64,000 nucleotides of DNA, taken from NCBI RefSeq assembly GCF_019799925.1, contig NZ_JABGCG010000008.1:124001-188000 (forward strand). Reading direction: 5' to 3'. Origin of the DNA: Blastococcus sp. CPCC 205250. GTDB lineage: Bacteria; Actinomycetota; Actinomycetes; Mycobacteriales; Geodermatophilaceae. The translations under genes and the position numbers were made by a program. Under the pieces are notes generated by a model that was not told the origin of the DNA, searched no databases, and saw nothing but the letters and a program-made list of their open reading frames with translations. Shown here piece by piece: positions 29,602 to 39,134 of this stretch (the first letter of the stretch is position 1; every line of letters starts with the position of its first letter).

Positions 29602-29653
29602 CGCACCCCACCTGCTGACCGGCTGGCCGGTCGCCCCGCCCGTCAGGAGCCCC

Positions 29654-30544
29654 ATGCCCCGCCCCCCGACGCAGCTGCCGCAGTTCTCCTCGGTCTCCGA
29701 CGTCGCCAAGCGGCTGTCGGCGGCGGGCTACCTGACGGACAAGCAGATCGCGACGACCGTCTTCCTCGCCGACCGGCTGGGCAAGCCGCTGCTGGTGGAG
29801 GGGCCGGCCGGCACCGGCAAGACCGAGCTGGCCAAGGCGCTGGCCGCCGCGACCGACGCCGAGCTGATCCGGCTGCAGTGCTACGAGGGCCTGGACGAGG
29901 CGCGCGCCCTCTACGAGTGGAACTACAAGAAGCAGCTGCTGCGCATCCAGGCCTCGCAGGCGTCGCAGGACGGTGCGGACTGGGAGACCGTCCACGACGA
30001 CATCTTCGGCGAGGAGTTCCTGCTCGCCCGGCCGCTGCTCACCGCCATCCGGCGCACCGAGCCGACCGTGCTGCTCATCGACGAGACCGACAAGGCCGAC
30101 GTCGAGGTGGAGGGCCTGCTGCTCGAGGTGCTCAGCGACTTCCAGGTCACCATCCCCGAGCTGGGCACGGTCGTGGCCAGCCGCCGGCCCACCGTCGTCC
30201 TCACCTCGAACGCCACGCGTGAGCTGTCCGAGGCGCTCAAGCGGCGCTGCCTCTACCTGGCGCTGGACTACCCGAGCGCCGAGCGGGAGCGGGAGATCGT
30301 GCTCTCCCGGGTGCCCGACCTCGCGCCCGGGCTGGCCGAGCAGCTGGTGCGCACGATCCGGGCGCTGCGGGCGCTGGAGCTGAAGAAGTCGCCGTCGATC
30401 TCCGAGACCCTGGACTGGGCGCAGACCCTGCTGGAGTTGGGGCTGGACACCCTCGACGAGGCTGCGATCGGCGACACCCTCGGCGTGGTGCTCAAGCACG
30501 CCAGCGACCAGGAGCGGGCCGCGGCCGAGCTGCGGCTGAACTGA
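29654..30544 (+). CDS. MoxR-family AAA+ ATPase
   Basis: 296 aa. Walker A GPAGTGKT (50-57), Walker B VLLIDETDKAD (about 137-147), and the family's LKRRCLYLALDYPS near the end. MoxR ATPases work with VWA proteins to mature or assemble metal-enzyme complexes; the CoxD/CoxE pair of CO dehydrogenase is the nearest known example, but no oxidase genes are nearby. ATG with AGGAG upstream; overlaps the VWA gene by 1 base. Confidence 0.9.
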   Translation: MPRPPTQLPQFSSVSDVAKRLSAAGYLTDKQIATTVFLADRLGKPLLVEGPAGTGKTELAKALAAATDAELIRLQCYEGLDEARALYEWNYKKQLLRIQASQASQDGADWETVHDDIFGEEFLLARPLLTAIRRTEPTVLLIDETDKADVEVEGLLLEVLSDFQVTIPELGTVVASRRPTVVLTSNATRELSEALKRRCLYLALDYPSAEREREIVLSRVPDLAPGLAEQLVRTIRALRALELKKSPSISETLDWAQTLLELGLDTLDEAAIGDTLGVVLKHASDQERAAAELRLN

Positions 30545-31965
30545 TGACCGCGCCCGCGGCTCCGGGGGGCCTGGCCGGCCACCTCGACGGGTTCGTCCGC
30601 GCCATCCGGGACGCCGGCATCCCGGTCGGCATCAGCCAGGCCGTGGACGCCGCCGAGATCCTCACCGTGGTCGACCTGCTGGACCGGGAGCAGCTGCGCC
30701 ACGGCCTGGCCGCCGTGCTGCTGCAGCGCGGCAACCAGCGTCAGATCTACGACACGCTGTTCGACCTGTGGTGGCCGCTGGGGGACCGGCCGGTGGTCGT
30801 GGCCGCCGAGGACGACGACGGCGACGGCGAGGCGGTGACCCTCGACGCCCCGGACTCCGCCGACGGCGAGCTCGACCCCGCGGCGCGGCTGCGCGAGGAG
30901 CTGGCCCGGCTGCTGGCCGAGGGCGACGAGGCCGAGCTGGCGCGGTTCGCCCGCCGCGCGGTCGCGATGCTGGGACAGACCTCGCCGTCGCCGTCGGGGC
31001 AGTCGTGGTTCAGCTACCGGGTGATGCGGGCGCTGTCGCCGGACTCGCTGGTCAGCTCGCTGCTCGAGGGGCTGCTGGCCGGCGGCGAGCGCGGCGGCAT
31101 GGCCGAGCAGGTGGCCCGGGGCGAGGTCCGGGAGCGGCTGGCGTCGTTCAAGGCCGCCGTCGACACCGAGGTCCGCCGCCGTCAGGCCGACGAGCGGGGT
31201 CGCGACCGGATCGCCAAGAGCGCGGTGCGGCCGCTGGCCGACCAGATCGACTTCCTGCGCGCGCAGCAGGGCGACCTGGCGGAGCTGCGACGGATGGTGG
31301 CCCCCCTGGCCCGGCGGCTGGCGGTGCGGTTGTCGGCCCGCCGCCGCCAGGGTCGCGAGGGGCGGCTGGACTTCCGCAAGACGGTGCGTGCCTCGCTGGG
31401 CACCGGCGGGGTGCCCGTGGTGACCCACCACCGCCCGCGGAAGGTGCACAAGCCGGAGCTGGTCGTGCTCTGCGACATCAGCGGCTCGGTGGCCGGGTTC
31501 AGCCACTTCACGCTCATGCTCACCCAGGCGCTGCGCGAGCACTTCTCCGGCGTGCGGGCCTTCGCGTTCGTCGACTCCACCGACGAGGTGACCCGCTTCT
31601 TCACCCCCGGCGCCGACGTGGCCGATGCGATCCGCCGGATCGGGCGGGAGGCCGACGTCGTGGCGTTCGAGGGGCACAGCGACTACGGCAACGCCCTGGA
31701 GGTGTTCGCCGACCGCTGGCCGACGGTGGTGGGGCCCAAGACCTCGCTGATGGTGCTCGGGGACGGCCGGACCAACTACCGGCCGCCGGGCCTGCCGGTG
31801 CTGGCCGACCTGGTGCAGCGGTCCCGCTCGGCGCACTGGCTCAACCCGGAGCCGCGCCGGCTGTGGGGGAGCGGGGACTCGGCGGCGCTGAAGTACGCCG
31901 ACGTGGTCGACATGGTCGAGTGCCGCAACGCCGCCCAGCTGGCGGACTTCGTCACCACGCTCTGA
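30544..31965 (+). CDS. CoxE-like VWA domain protein
   Basis: 473 aa. The C-terminal half is a von Willebrand A domain with an intact metal-ion-dependent adhesion motif (DISGS near residue 310) and the downstream FVDSTDEV and GHSDYGNAL segments typical of CoxE-like proteins. The N-terminal half carries VGISQAVDAAEIL and an acidic linker. It is translationally coupled to the MoxR ATPase, so the two act as one chaperone-like system with an unknown client. Confidence 0.88.
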   Translation: MTAPAAPGGLAGHLDGFVRAIRDAGIPVGISQAVDAAEILTVVDLLDREQLRHGLAAVLLQRGNQRQIYDTLFDLWWPLGDRPVVVAAEDDDGDGEAVTLDAPDSADGELDPAARLREELARLLAEGDEAELARFARRAVAMLGQTSPSPSGQSWFSYRVMRALSPDSLVSSLLEGLLAGGERGGMAEQVARGEVRERLASFKAAVDTEVRRRQADERGRDRIAKSAVRPLADQIDFLRAQQGDLAELRRMVAPLARRLAVRLSARRRQGREGRLDFRKTVRASLGTGGVPVVTHHRPRKVHKPELVVLCDISGSVAGFSHFTLMLTQALREHFSGVRAFAFVDSTDEVTRFFTPGADVADAIRRIGREADVVAFEGHSDYGNALEVFADRWPTVVGPKTSLMVLGDGRTNYRPPGLPVLADLVQRSRSAHWLNPEPRRLWGSGDSAALKYADVVDMVECRNAAQLADFVTTL

Positions 31966-32385
31966 CCGAGCCTCCGGCGGCCCCGGTCCGTGGCCCTGCT
32001 GGGCGGCCGCCCCCGGTTGCGTCCCGCGCCCGGTGGGGCGGACCCCGGATGCGACATGCGCCACTGGGGCCGCCGACACGCCGGCGTGCCCGTAACCCCG
32101 GCCGTGCGGCGCCGTTGGTGCAGCGCGGGTGCCGGGGACACGTCCCCGGTACCGGCCCACCGCCCTCACCGGTGGCGGGCCGGCCGCGACCGGCTGCACG
32201 GGGGAGCCGGTCGTGCGGAGCACCTGTCCCCGGCCGGGACCACCCCGGCGCCCACGTCCGGGGCCGGCCCCCAGGGTCGGCCCCGGACGCCGCCGGAGCC
32301 ATCCGGCCGCGGCGTCCGCGCTGGTGGCCGGGCTGCTCCTGCCGCCTCGGCACGGCGGGTGGCGAGGCCCGGTTAGGCTCGATCG
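31966..32385. other. 420-base region without a gene
   Basis: Lies between the VWA gene and nadD. Open frames exist on both strands but are Arg/Pro/Gly-rich with no recognisable domain. The only functional signal I see is TAGGCT (32374-32379), the -10 box for nadD. Confidence 0.55.
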
Positions 32386-33108
32386 GTGGCGGGTGGTCGG
32401 GTCGGTGTCATGGGTGGGACGTTCGATCCCATCCACCACGGTCACCTCGTGGCCGCGAGCGAGGTGGCGGGACTCTTCGGACTGGACGAGGTCGTCTTCG
32501 TGCCGACGGGGCAGCCGTGGCAGAAGAGTGACCGCAGCGTGAGCCCGGCGGAGGACCGCTACCTCATGACAGTCATCGCCACCGCCTCGAACCCCCGCTT
32601 CTCCGTCAGCCGGGTCGACGTCGACCGCGGCGGCCCGACGTACACCATCGACACCCTGCGCGACCTCAAGGAGAAGCGGCCCGACTCCGAGCTGTTCTTC
32701 ATCACCGGCGCCGATGCGCTCGCCCAGATCCTCAGCTGGCGGGACAGCGACCGGTTCCTCGAGCTGGCCCACTTCATCGGCGTCACCCGGCCCGGGTTCC
32801 AGCTGGCCGACGGGCACCTCCCGCAGGGGACCGTGAGCCTGGTCGAGGTCCCCGCCCTGGCGATCAGCTCCACCGACTGCCGCGACCGGGTCGGGCGCGG
32901 CATGCCCGTCTGGTACCTCGTCCCCGACGGCGTCGTGCAGTACATCGAGAAGCGCGGTCTGTACCGGACCACGTCCCTGGCGCGGCCCGCGCCGGCGGAC
33001 GCGCACGGCTCCCGGCCCTCTCATGACCTGTCCCACCCCGGCGGCGCACCAGCCGCCGATCCGGCCGGCGCACCGCCGGCCACCGACACACAGGAGGTAC
33101 CCCGATGA
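32386..33108 (+). CDS. nadD: Nicotinate-nucleotide adenylyltransferase
   Basis: NAD synthesis, adenylating nicotinate mononucleotide. Nucleotidyl-transferase motif [11 protein letters not shown] at the N-terminus and ISSTDCR near residue 163 (usually ISST-IR). 240 aa, with a Pro/Ala-rich tail of about 35 residues beyond the usual end. GTG with TAGGCT 6 bases upstream and no Shine-Dalgarno: leaderless. Overlaps rsfS by 4 bases, the conserved nadD-rsfS order. Confidence 0.95.
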   Translation: MAGGRVGVMGGTFDPIHHGHLVAASEVAGLFGLDEVVFVPTGQPWQKSDRSVSPAEDRYLMTVIATASNPRFSVSRVDVDRGGPTYTIDTLRDLKEKRPDSELFFITGADALAQILSWRDSDRFLELAHFIGVTRPGFQLADGHLPQGTVSLVEVPALAISSTDCRDRVGRGMPVWYLVPDGVVQYIEKRGLYRTTSLARPAPADAHGSRPSHDLSHPGGAPAADPAGAPPATDTQEVPR

Positions 33109-33632
33109 CCGCCTCGGTCGAGGCGCGGGAGACCGCACAGCTGGCCGCTCAGGCAGCGGCGGACAAGCTCGCCACCGATGTGTCCATCGTCGACGTGAGC
33201 GACCGGCTGGCCATCACCGACGCCTTCGTCCTCGCCTCGGCGCCCAGCGAGCGGCAGGTCCAGGCCATCGTCGACGAGGTCGAGGAGCGGCTGCGCGAGC
33301 ACGGCATCAAGCCCGTCCGCCGCGAGGGCATGGCCGAGGCCCGCTGGGTCCTGCTCGACTTCGTCGACGTCGTGGTGCACGTGCAGCACGCGGAGGAGCG
33401 GGCCTACTACGCCCTCGAGCGGCTGTGGAAGGACTGCCCGACCATCCCCTTCGTCGACCGCGACGCCCCGCCGGCCGCCAACGGTGCGGAGACGGCCGAG
33501 CCCCCGGCGGCGACCCCGGTCCAGGACCTGGGCGAGGACGCCGGGGACACCGAGGCGACCGAGGCGGCCGCTGGGGACGCCGTCGACGGCCCGGCAGCGG
33601 GTGCGGCCCCGGACCTGGCCTCCGGACGGTGA
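33105..33632 (+). CDS. rsfS: Ribosomal silencing factor RsfS
   Basis: Binds L14 and blocks subunit joining when nutrients are short. The DUF143 core is residues 1-120 ([45 protein letters not shown]). The last ~50 residues are an acidic Ala/Asp/Thr-rich extension, so 175 aa is longer than the usual 110-130. ATG overlaps nadD; the stop overlaps the next gene. Confidence 0.94.
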   Translation: MTASVEARETAQLAAQAAADKLATDVSIVDVSDRLAITDAFVLASAPSERQVQAIVDEVEERLREHGIKPVRREGMAEARWVLLDFVDVVVHVQHAEERAYYALERLWKDCPTIPFVDRDAPPAANGAETAEPPAATPVQDLGEDAGDTEATEAAAGDAVDGPAAGAAPDLASGR

Positions 33633-34414
33633 GCGACGCGTCCGAGCCGCCCGCCCGGGTGTCCCGCCTGGTCCTGTGGCGGCACGGGCGCACCGAGTGG
33701 AACGCCGAGGGCCGGTTCCAGGGGCAGCAGGACCCGCCGCTGGACACGGTGGGCCACCGGCAGGCCGCCGTCGCCGCGGCGCACCTCGTGTCGGCGCTCG
33801 GCCTCGACGCCTCCGACACGGTCGTCGTCTCCAGCGATCTCGGCCGGGCCGTGCAGACCGCCACGGCGCTGACCGACCTGCTGGGGCTGCCCCTGCAGGT
33901 CGACGCCCGGCTGCGTGAGCACAGCCTGGGCCGCTGGGAGGGCCTCACCCGGGACGACGTGGCCGAGCGGCACCCCGAGCAGTACGCCGACTGGCTGGCC
34001 GGCCGGCCGGTGCGCGACCGTGGCGGTGAGGAGGCGGCCGCGGTGGCCGACCGGGCGCTGTCCCTGGTGCGCGACCTGCCGCCGGCCCGCGTCGCCGTCC
34101 TGGTCACCCACGGCGGCACCAGTGGCCGCCTGCTGGAGGCGCTGCTGGAGCTCGGCCCGCACCACCGGCGCGTGTTCGGTCCGCTGGGCAACTGCGCCTG
34201 GAGCGAGCTCGTGCCGCAGGAGTCGCGGTGGCGGGTCCTCCGGCACAACTGGTCCCCGCCGGTGGCGGTGCCCTCGCCCCAGCACAGCGACGGCACGGCG
34301 CCGGCCGACGGCGTCGCCCCCGACGGCGTCGTTCCCGACGGCGCGGCCCGGATCGACGGCGCCACTCCCGACGGTGCCCCGCCACCGGCGCAGGACGCCG
34401 ACGCCTTCGCCTGA
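33629..34414 (+). CDS. gpgP: Histidine phosphatase, probable glucosyl-3-phosphoglycerate phosphatase
   Basis: 261 aa. Phosphoglycerate-mutase-type fold: RHGRTEWN (phospho-His), FQGQQDPPLDTVG, and VTHGGTSG as the second active-site His. Position after nadD-rsfS matches Rv2419c (GpgP) of M. tuberculosis, which dephosphorylates glucosyl-3-phosphoglycerate for methylglucose lipopolysaccharide; the specific role rests on synteny. The last ~35 residues hold imperfect repeats of the type PDGxx. The GTG overlaps the rsfS stop. Confidence 0.82.
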   Translation: MSDASEPPARVSRLVLWRHGRTEWNAEGRFQGQQDPPLDTVGHRQAAVAAAHLVSALGLDASDTVVVSSDLGRAVQTATALTDLLGLPLQVDARLREHSLGRWEGLTRDDVAERHPEQYADWLAGRPVRDRGGEEAAAVADRALSLVRDLPPARVAVLVTHGGTSGRLLEALLELGPHHRRVFGPLGNCAWSELVPQESRWRVLRHNWSPPVAVPSPQHSDGTAPADGVAPDGVVPDGAARIDGATPDGAPPPAQDADAFA

Positions 34415-34473
34415 CCCGGAGTTCGGTGGCACGGCCCGGTGGCCGCCTCGTCCGCTCGGGTTAGCCTCGCGTG

Positions 34474-35352
34474 ATGTCCGTCGCCGTGGTCACCGACTCC
34501 ACGGCCTACCTCCCCTCCGAGCTCCTCGAGAAGCACCACATCGAGGTCGTCCCGCTGTACGTCGTCCTCGCCGGACGCTCCGGCCGCGAGGGGGCCGACA
34601 TCTCGCCGCAGGACGTGGCCCGCGCGATGGGGACGCGGGGTCAGCAGGTGTCGACGTCGCGGCCGACGACCGGTGACTTCCTCGCGGCGTACCGCCGGTG
34701 CCTGGACGCCGGAGCCGAGCGGGTGGTGTCGATCCACCTCTCCGCCGAGCTCTCGGGCACGTGGGACGCGGCCCGGTTGGCCGCGGCTCAGGTCGGGGAG
34801 CACCTGGTCACGGTCATCGACTCCCGCTCGGCCGCCATGGGCACCGGCTTCGCGGTGCTGGCCGCGGCCCGCACCGCGCAGGAGGGAGGCGACGCGCGCG
34901 CCGTCGCGACCGCGGCCCGGAGCGCCGCCGCGAACACGCGGACGCTGTTCGTCGTCGACACGCTCGAGCACCTGCGCAGGGGCGGGCGCATCGGCTCGGC
35001 GGCCTCGCTGCTCGGCACCGCGCTGGCGGTGAAGCCCGTGCTGCACGTGGCCGACGGCCGGGTCGTGCCGCTCGAGAAGGTCCGGACCTCGGCGCGGGCC
35101 CTCTCCCGCCTGGTCCAGCGGGCCGTGGAGACGGCGGCCGGCCGGCCGGTCGACCTCGCCGTGCACCACCTCGCCGCGCCGGAGCGGGCGCAGCGGCTGG
35201 CCACCGACCTGCGAGCGGCCCTGCCGCAGGCCGGGGAGATCCTGGTGAGCGAGCTGGGCGCGGCGATCGGCGCGCACGTGGGCCCCGGAGCGGTGGGCGT
35301 CGTCATCTCTCCCACGGCAGCCCCGGACGACGAGGCGGGCACGGCGGACTGA
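34474..35352 (+). CDS. DegV family fatty-acid-binding protein
   Basis: 292 aa, EDD fold. VVTDSTAYLPSEL and VSTSRPTTGDFLAAYR at the N-terminus and SIHLSAELSGTWDAA are the family signatures; DegV/FakB proteins bind a fatty acid, often for a fatty-acid kinase (FakA), which is not in this window. ATG 34474 is preferred over GTG 34471 because TAGCCT (34462-34467) then lies 6 bases upstream, the leaderless spacing used by neighbouring genes. Confidence 0.9.
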   Translation: MSVAVVTDSTAYLPSELLEKHHIEVVPLYVVLAGRSGREGADISPQDVARAMGTRGQQVSTSRPTTGDFLAAYRRCLDAGAERVVSIHLSAELSGTWDAARLAAAQVGEHLVTVIDSRSAAMGTGFAVLAAARTAQEGGDARAVATAARSAAANTRTLFVVDTLEHLRRGGRIGSAASLLGTALAVKPVLHVADGRVVPLEKVRTSARALSRLVQRAVETAAGRPVDLAVHHLAAPERAQRLATDLRAALPQAGEILVSELGAAIGAHVGPGAVGVVISPTAAPDDEAGTAD

Positions 35353-35487
35353 GCGGCTGATCGGCACGGTCGCGACCCTGCACCCGGCGACCGACGAGGA
35401 CCGGGTGGCCGTCCACAGGCGGTGTGCCGGTCCACAGGTCGCCGCGGTCGGGCGCCGGCGGCCGGTGGGCTCCCTAGCGTCCGCCGG

Positions 35488-36372
35488 GTGCGCCTCTCCT
35501 CCCGCCGCGTCGACGACGCCGACCTGATCCGGGCCCGCCTGCGGGTCCTGCTCGACGAGGGGCGCCGCGGCGGTGGCTGGCTCCCCGAGGGGCTGCCCGA
35601 CGACGAGGACGCCGTCCCGTCGACCGCAGGCCCGACGGCCGCGGGAGGTCCGCAACCGGCCGAGCCACGGCCGGACGGGCAGCAGCACGACGCCGACCTG
35701 CCCGGGGGGATCGGCCGCCACCGCGCTCCCGGCACCGCCGTGCGCGTCGTGCCCGGGCGCCTCGGTGCCCGGGCGCTCCTGGTCGCCGCCGCTCTCGGAG
35801 CGGTCCTGCTGGTCGGGTGGACCTGGCTCGACCGGCCGCGTGTCGAGCCGGTGGGGGACGGGACCACGGCGGCGGCCACGGCGGCGGGCACGGCGGCGGG
35901 CACCGGGACGCCGGGAGCGGCCACGCCCTCGGTCGGGACAGCGGCGGACACGGCCCCGACCGTGACCGTCTCCGTCGTCGGTCAGGTCGCGCGTCCCGGC
36001 CTGGTGGCCCTGCCGCACGGGGCGCGGGTGGCCGACGCCGTGGCCGCTGCCGGGGGCCTGCTGCCCGGCACCGACCCGGCGGCGGTCAACCTCGCCGCGG
36101 TCGTCAGCGACGGGCAGCAGATCGCCGTCGGCGTGCCCGGCGCCGCGGCGCCCGGCGCCCCGGCGGCACCGGCGGGGAACGGCCGGGTGTCGCTCAACAC
36201 CGCGACCGCCGCGGAGCTGGACGTCCTCCCGGGCATCGGCCCCGTGCTCGCCCAGCGGATCGTCGACCACCGGGCCGAGAACGGGCCCTTCACCTCGGTC
36301 GAGCAGTTGGACGACGTGCCGGGTATCGGACCGGCCATCTCCGACGAGCTCGTGGACCTGGTGACCGTGTGA
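35488..36372 (+). CDS. comEA: ComEA-like DNA-binding competence protein
   Basis: 294 aa. A cytoplasmic Arg-rich N-terminus, one membrane segment (about 92-110, ALLVAAALGAVLLVGWTW), an Ala/Thr/Gly linker, an SLBB-type domain (VTVSVVGQVARPGLVALPHG) and a C-terminal helix-hairpin-helix pair (VLPGIGPVLAQRIVDHR; VPGIGPAISDELV) that binds DNA non-specifically. GTG with TAGCGT (35475-35480) 7 bases upstream, leaderless. Overlaps comEC by 4 bases; together they form the membrane part of a DNA-uptake system. Confidence 0.92.
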   Translation: MRLSSRRVDDADLIRARLRVLLDEGRRGGGWLPEGLPDDEDAVPSTAGPTAAGGPQPAEPRPDGQQHDADLPGGIGRHRAPGTAVRVVPGRLGARALLVAAALGAVLLVGWTWLDRPRVEPVGDGTTAAATAAGTAAGTGTPGAATPSVGTAADTAPTVTVSVVGQVARPGLVALPHGARVADAVAAAGGLLPGTDPAAVNLAAVVSDGQQIAVGVPGAAAPGAPAAPAGNGRVSLNTATAAELDVLPGIGPVLAQRIVDHRAENGPFTSVEQLDDVPGIGPAISDELVDLVTV

Positions 36373-39134
36373 GTGCGCCCGGTCCGGCGCCCGATGGGCG
36401 CTGGACGTGGCTGGACCTGCGGCTGGTCCCCGTGGCCGCCGTCGTGTGGGCCGCGACGTTGGCGGGCGCGCAGCTGTCGTGGACCACGCTGGCCGGCCTG
36501 GCCGGCGCCGCAGCGCTCGCCGGCGGCGCCCTCCTGCGCGACCGGTCCGGCCGTGCCCTCGTGGGCGTTGCGGCGCTCGCGGCGCTGTTCCTGACCGCCG
36601 CGGCTGGATCGGTCCGTAGCTGGGCGCGGGACGTGTCCCCGCTGATGGGCGCGGCCGTCGTCGACCGGACGGTGCAGCTCGAGGTGGAGCTGACGAGCGA
36701 CCCGCGGTCGATCCCGGGGGTCGGCCTCCCGCGGGTCGTCCTCGAGGCAACGGCGACCCGGCTCCACGTCGGGTCCGAGGTGGTCGAGGTCGACGACCGC
36801 GTGGTCGTCTTCGCCCCTGCTGAGGGATGGGCGGCGCTGCTCCCGGGTCAGGAGGTGCGGGCCCGAGTGGTGATCGGAGCCGCGGACGCGGCGGAGGGAG
36901 TGGTGGCCCGGGTGTCCGCGCGGGGACCGCCCGAGCTGCTCGGCGGACCGCCATGGGCGCAGCGGGCGACGGGCGGTCTGCGGACCGGCCTGGCCTCCTC
37001 CGCGGCGCGGGTGCTCGACCCGCTGCCCGCGGGGCTGCTGCCGGGGCTCGTGGTCGGGGACACCACCGGCATGGACGCCGTCCTGGAGGAGGACTTCCGG
37101 CGGGCGGGGCTGTCGCACCTCACCGCCGTCTCCGGGGCCAACGTCGCGATCGTCCTCAGCGGCGTGCTGGCCCCGCTGCGCCGCCGCGCCACGGACCGGC
37201 GCGTGCAGGCACTCGTGGCGGCGGTTGCCCTGGTCGGTTTCGTGCTGCTGGCGCGCCCGACGGCCAGCGTGCTGCGGGCGGCGGCCATGGGCGCCGTCTC
37301 CCTGCTCGCCCTGGCCTCCGGCCGGTCACGCGCTGCGCTCCCCGCCCTGTGCGGCACGGTGGTGGTCCTGCTGCTGGTCGACCCCCGGCTGGCGCGGGAT
37401 GCCGGCTTCGCGCTCTCGGTGGCAGCCACCGCGGCCATCGTGCTGCTCGCACCGGGCTGGTCCCGGCGGCTGCGGGCCAGGGGCTGCCCGAGACCCGTGG
37501 CGGACGCGGTCGCCGTGAGCGCCGCCGCGGGGCTCGCGACCGCGCCGCTCATCGCCGGGCTCTCCGGCTCGGTGAGCCTCGTGTCCCTGCCGGCCAACCT
37601 GCTCGCCGCACCGGCGGTGGCGCCGGCGACGGTCCTCGGATTGCTGGCGACCGTCGCGGCACCGGTGGCGACCCTCCTGGGCGACGGCCTGACCTGGCTG
37701 GCGGGCTGGTCGGTGCGCTGGCTGGTGCTCGTCGCCCGGTCGGCCTCCGCCCTCCCCGACGCGGCGACGGGCTGGCCGGCGGGGACGACCGGCGCCCTGG
37801 TCCTGGCCGGGCTGCTGGTGGCCGGCGCGCTCGCCCTGTGGCGGTGGCCGCGCCTGCGGGGCCTGACGCTGGCGCTGGTCGTCGGAGCGGTCCTGATCGG
37901 CTGGCCGCTGCGGCAGGTCACCCGGGGCTGGCCGCCGGCGCAGGCGGTCCTGGTGGCCTGCGACGTCGGTCAGGGCGATGCGCTGGTGGTGCCCACCGGC
38001 CCGGGCGAGGCGGTGCTGGTCGACGCCGGACCGGACGTCGCCCCGGTCGACCGCTGCCTCGACCGGCTGGGCATCGACCGGTTGCCCCTGGTGCTCCTCT
38101 CGCACCTGGACGCCGACCACGTAGGCGGCCTGGCCGGCGCGCTGGGCGGCCGCGAGGTCGGGATGGTGGCGACCGGGACGCTGTCACCCGCCGACGACCG
38201 CGACGTCGCCCTGACCAGAGCGGTCCGCGGCGCGGGGGCCCGGCAGGAGGTGCTCGTGCCCGGCGACCGTCGCCGGGTCGGTCCGGCCACCGTCGAGGTG
38301 CTCGCGCCGGCGCCGGAGATCGCGACCCGGAGCGCCGAGCCCAACGACCTGTCGCTGGTGGTCCGCGTGACGGTGCGCGGTCTCCGCGTCCTGCTGACCG
38401 GCGACCTCAGCGCGCAGGCCGAGCAACGGCTGATGCGCCGGGGCGTGGACCTGTCGGCCGACGTGCTCAAGGTGCCGCACCACGGCAGCGCCGACAACGA
38501 CCCCGACTTCCTCGCGGCCAGCGGCGCCCGCGTCGCACTGGTGACCGTCGGCGCGGACAACACCTACGGGCATCCCACTCAGCGCCTCCTCGGCTGGCTG
38601 TCCCGTGCCGGCATGCGCGTCTACCGCACCGACCAGGCCGGTGACATCGCCGTGACGGGGAGCGCGGGGGACTGGGCCGTCGTCCCGCGCGGCGTGGCCG
38701 GCCAGGCGGCCGCCACGGCGGCGGCCCCGGCGTTCCCGCCCCTGAGCGCGGCGGCAGGCATCCCCGGAGCGAGGCGACGGGACCGTCGGCGGCCCGTGAC
38801 ACGATGCCGGAGTGGCTGCAGCACCCCCCGCTCCGACGTCACGCCTGCGGGTCGTCGTCGGCGAGGAGGAACTGCTGCGCAGCCGGGCGCTTTCCGCCGT
38901 CCGGGCCGCCGTGCTCGACCGCCACCCCGACGGCGAGCTGCACGAGCTGACCGCTGCCGGCCTGCCGGTCGGGGAGCTCGCCGACGTCCTGGCGCCGTCG
39001 CTGTTCGGCGGTCACCGGCTGGTCGTCGTCACCGGTGTGCACGAGGCCGCGGGTGCGCTCTGCGAGGCGCTCACCGGCTACACCAAGGACCCGGACCCCG
39101 ACCTGACGCTCGTCGTCGTGCACCACGGCGGTAA
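36369..39134 (+). CDS. comEC: ComEC/Rec2 DNA uptake channel, 3' end overlapping holA
   Basis: 921 codons as read. N-terminal membrane and OB regions, the competence domain (about 200-510; GLSHLTAVSGANVAI) and a C-terminal metallo-beta-lactamase domain with LSHLDADHVGG and VPHHGS. The family's usual end is near GDWAVVPRG (about codon 775). The frame then stays open for ~140 low-complexity codons and overlaps holA by 323 bases before TAA, a stop rarely used here. Either the protein has a real extension, or a single-base indel near 38740-38790 hides the true stop (TGA triplets lie in the +1 frame there). The GTG overlaps the comEA stop. Confidence 0.85.
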   Translation: MSAPGPAPDGRWTWLDLRLVPVAAVVWAATLAGAQLSWTTLAGLAGAAALAGGALLRDRSGRALVGVAALAALFLTAAAGSVRSWARDVSPLMGAAVVDRTVQLEVELTSDPRSIPGVGLPRVVLEATATRLHVGSEVVEVDDRVVVFAPAEGWAALLPGQEVRARVVIGAADAAEGVVARVSARGPPELLGGPPWAQRATGGLRTGLASSAARVLDPLPAGLLPGLVVGDTTGMDAVLEEDFRRAGLSHLTAVSGANVAIVLSGVLAPLRRRATDRRVQALVAAVALVGFVLLARPTASVLRAAAMGAVSLLALASGRSRAALPALCGTVVVLLLVDPRLARDAGFALSVAATAAIVLLAPGWSRRLRARGCPRPVADAVAVSAAAGLATAPLIAGLSGSVSLVSLPANLLAAPAVAPATVLGLLATVAAPVATLLGDGLTWLAGWSVRWLVLVARSASALPDAATGWPAGTTGALVLAGLLVAGALALWRWPRLRGLTLALVVGAVLIGWPLRQVTRGWPPAQAVLVACDVGQGDALVVPTGPGEAVLVDAGPDVAPVDRCLDRLGIDRLPLVLLSHLDADHVGGLAGALGGREVGMVATGTLSPADDRDVALTRAVRGAGARQEVLVPGDRRRVGPATVEVLAPAPEIATRSAEPNDLSLVVRVTVRGLRVLLTGDLSAQAEQRLMRRGVDLSADVLKVPHHGSADNDPDFLAASGARVALVTVGADNTYGHPTQRLLGWLSRAGMRVYRTDQAGDIAVTGSAGDWAVVPRGVAGQAAATAAAPAFPPLSAAAGIPGARRRDRRRPVTRCRSGCSTPRSDVTPAGRRRRGGTAAQPGAFRRPGRRARPPPRRRAARADRCRPAGRGARRRPGAVAVRRSPAGRRHRCARGRGCALRGAHRLHQGPGPRPDARRRAPRR

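Noticed and set aside
30544..33138. Large antisense frames opposite the MoxR/VWA and nadD genes
   Set aside because: Shadow frames: low-complexity translation and full overlap with conserved plus-strand genes.
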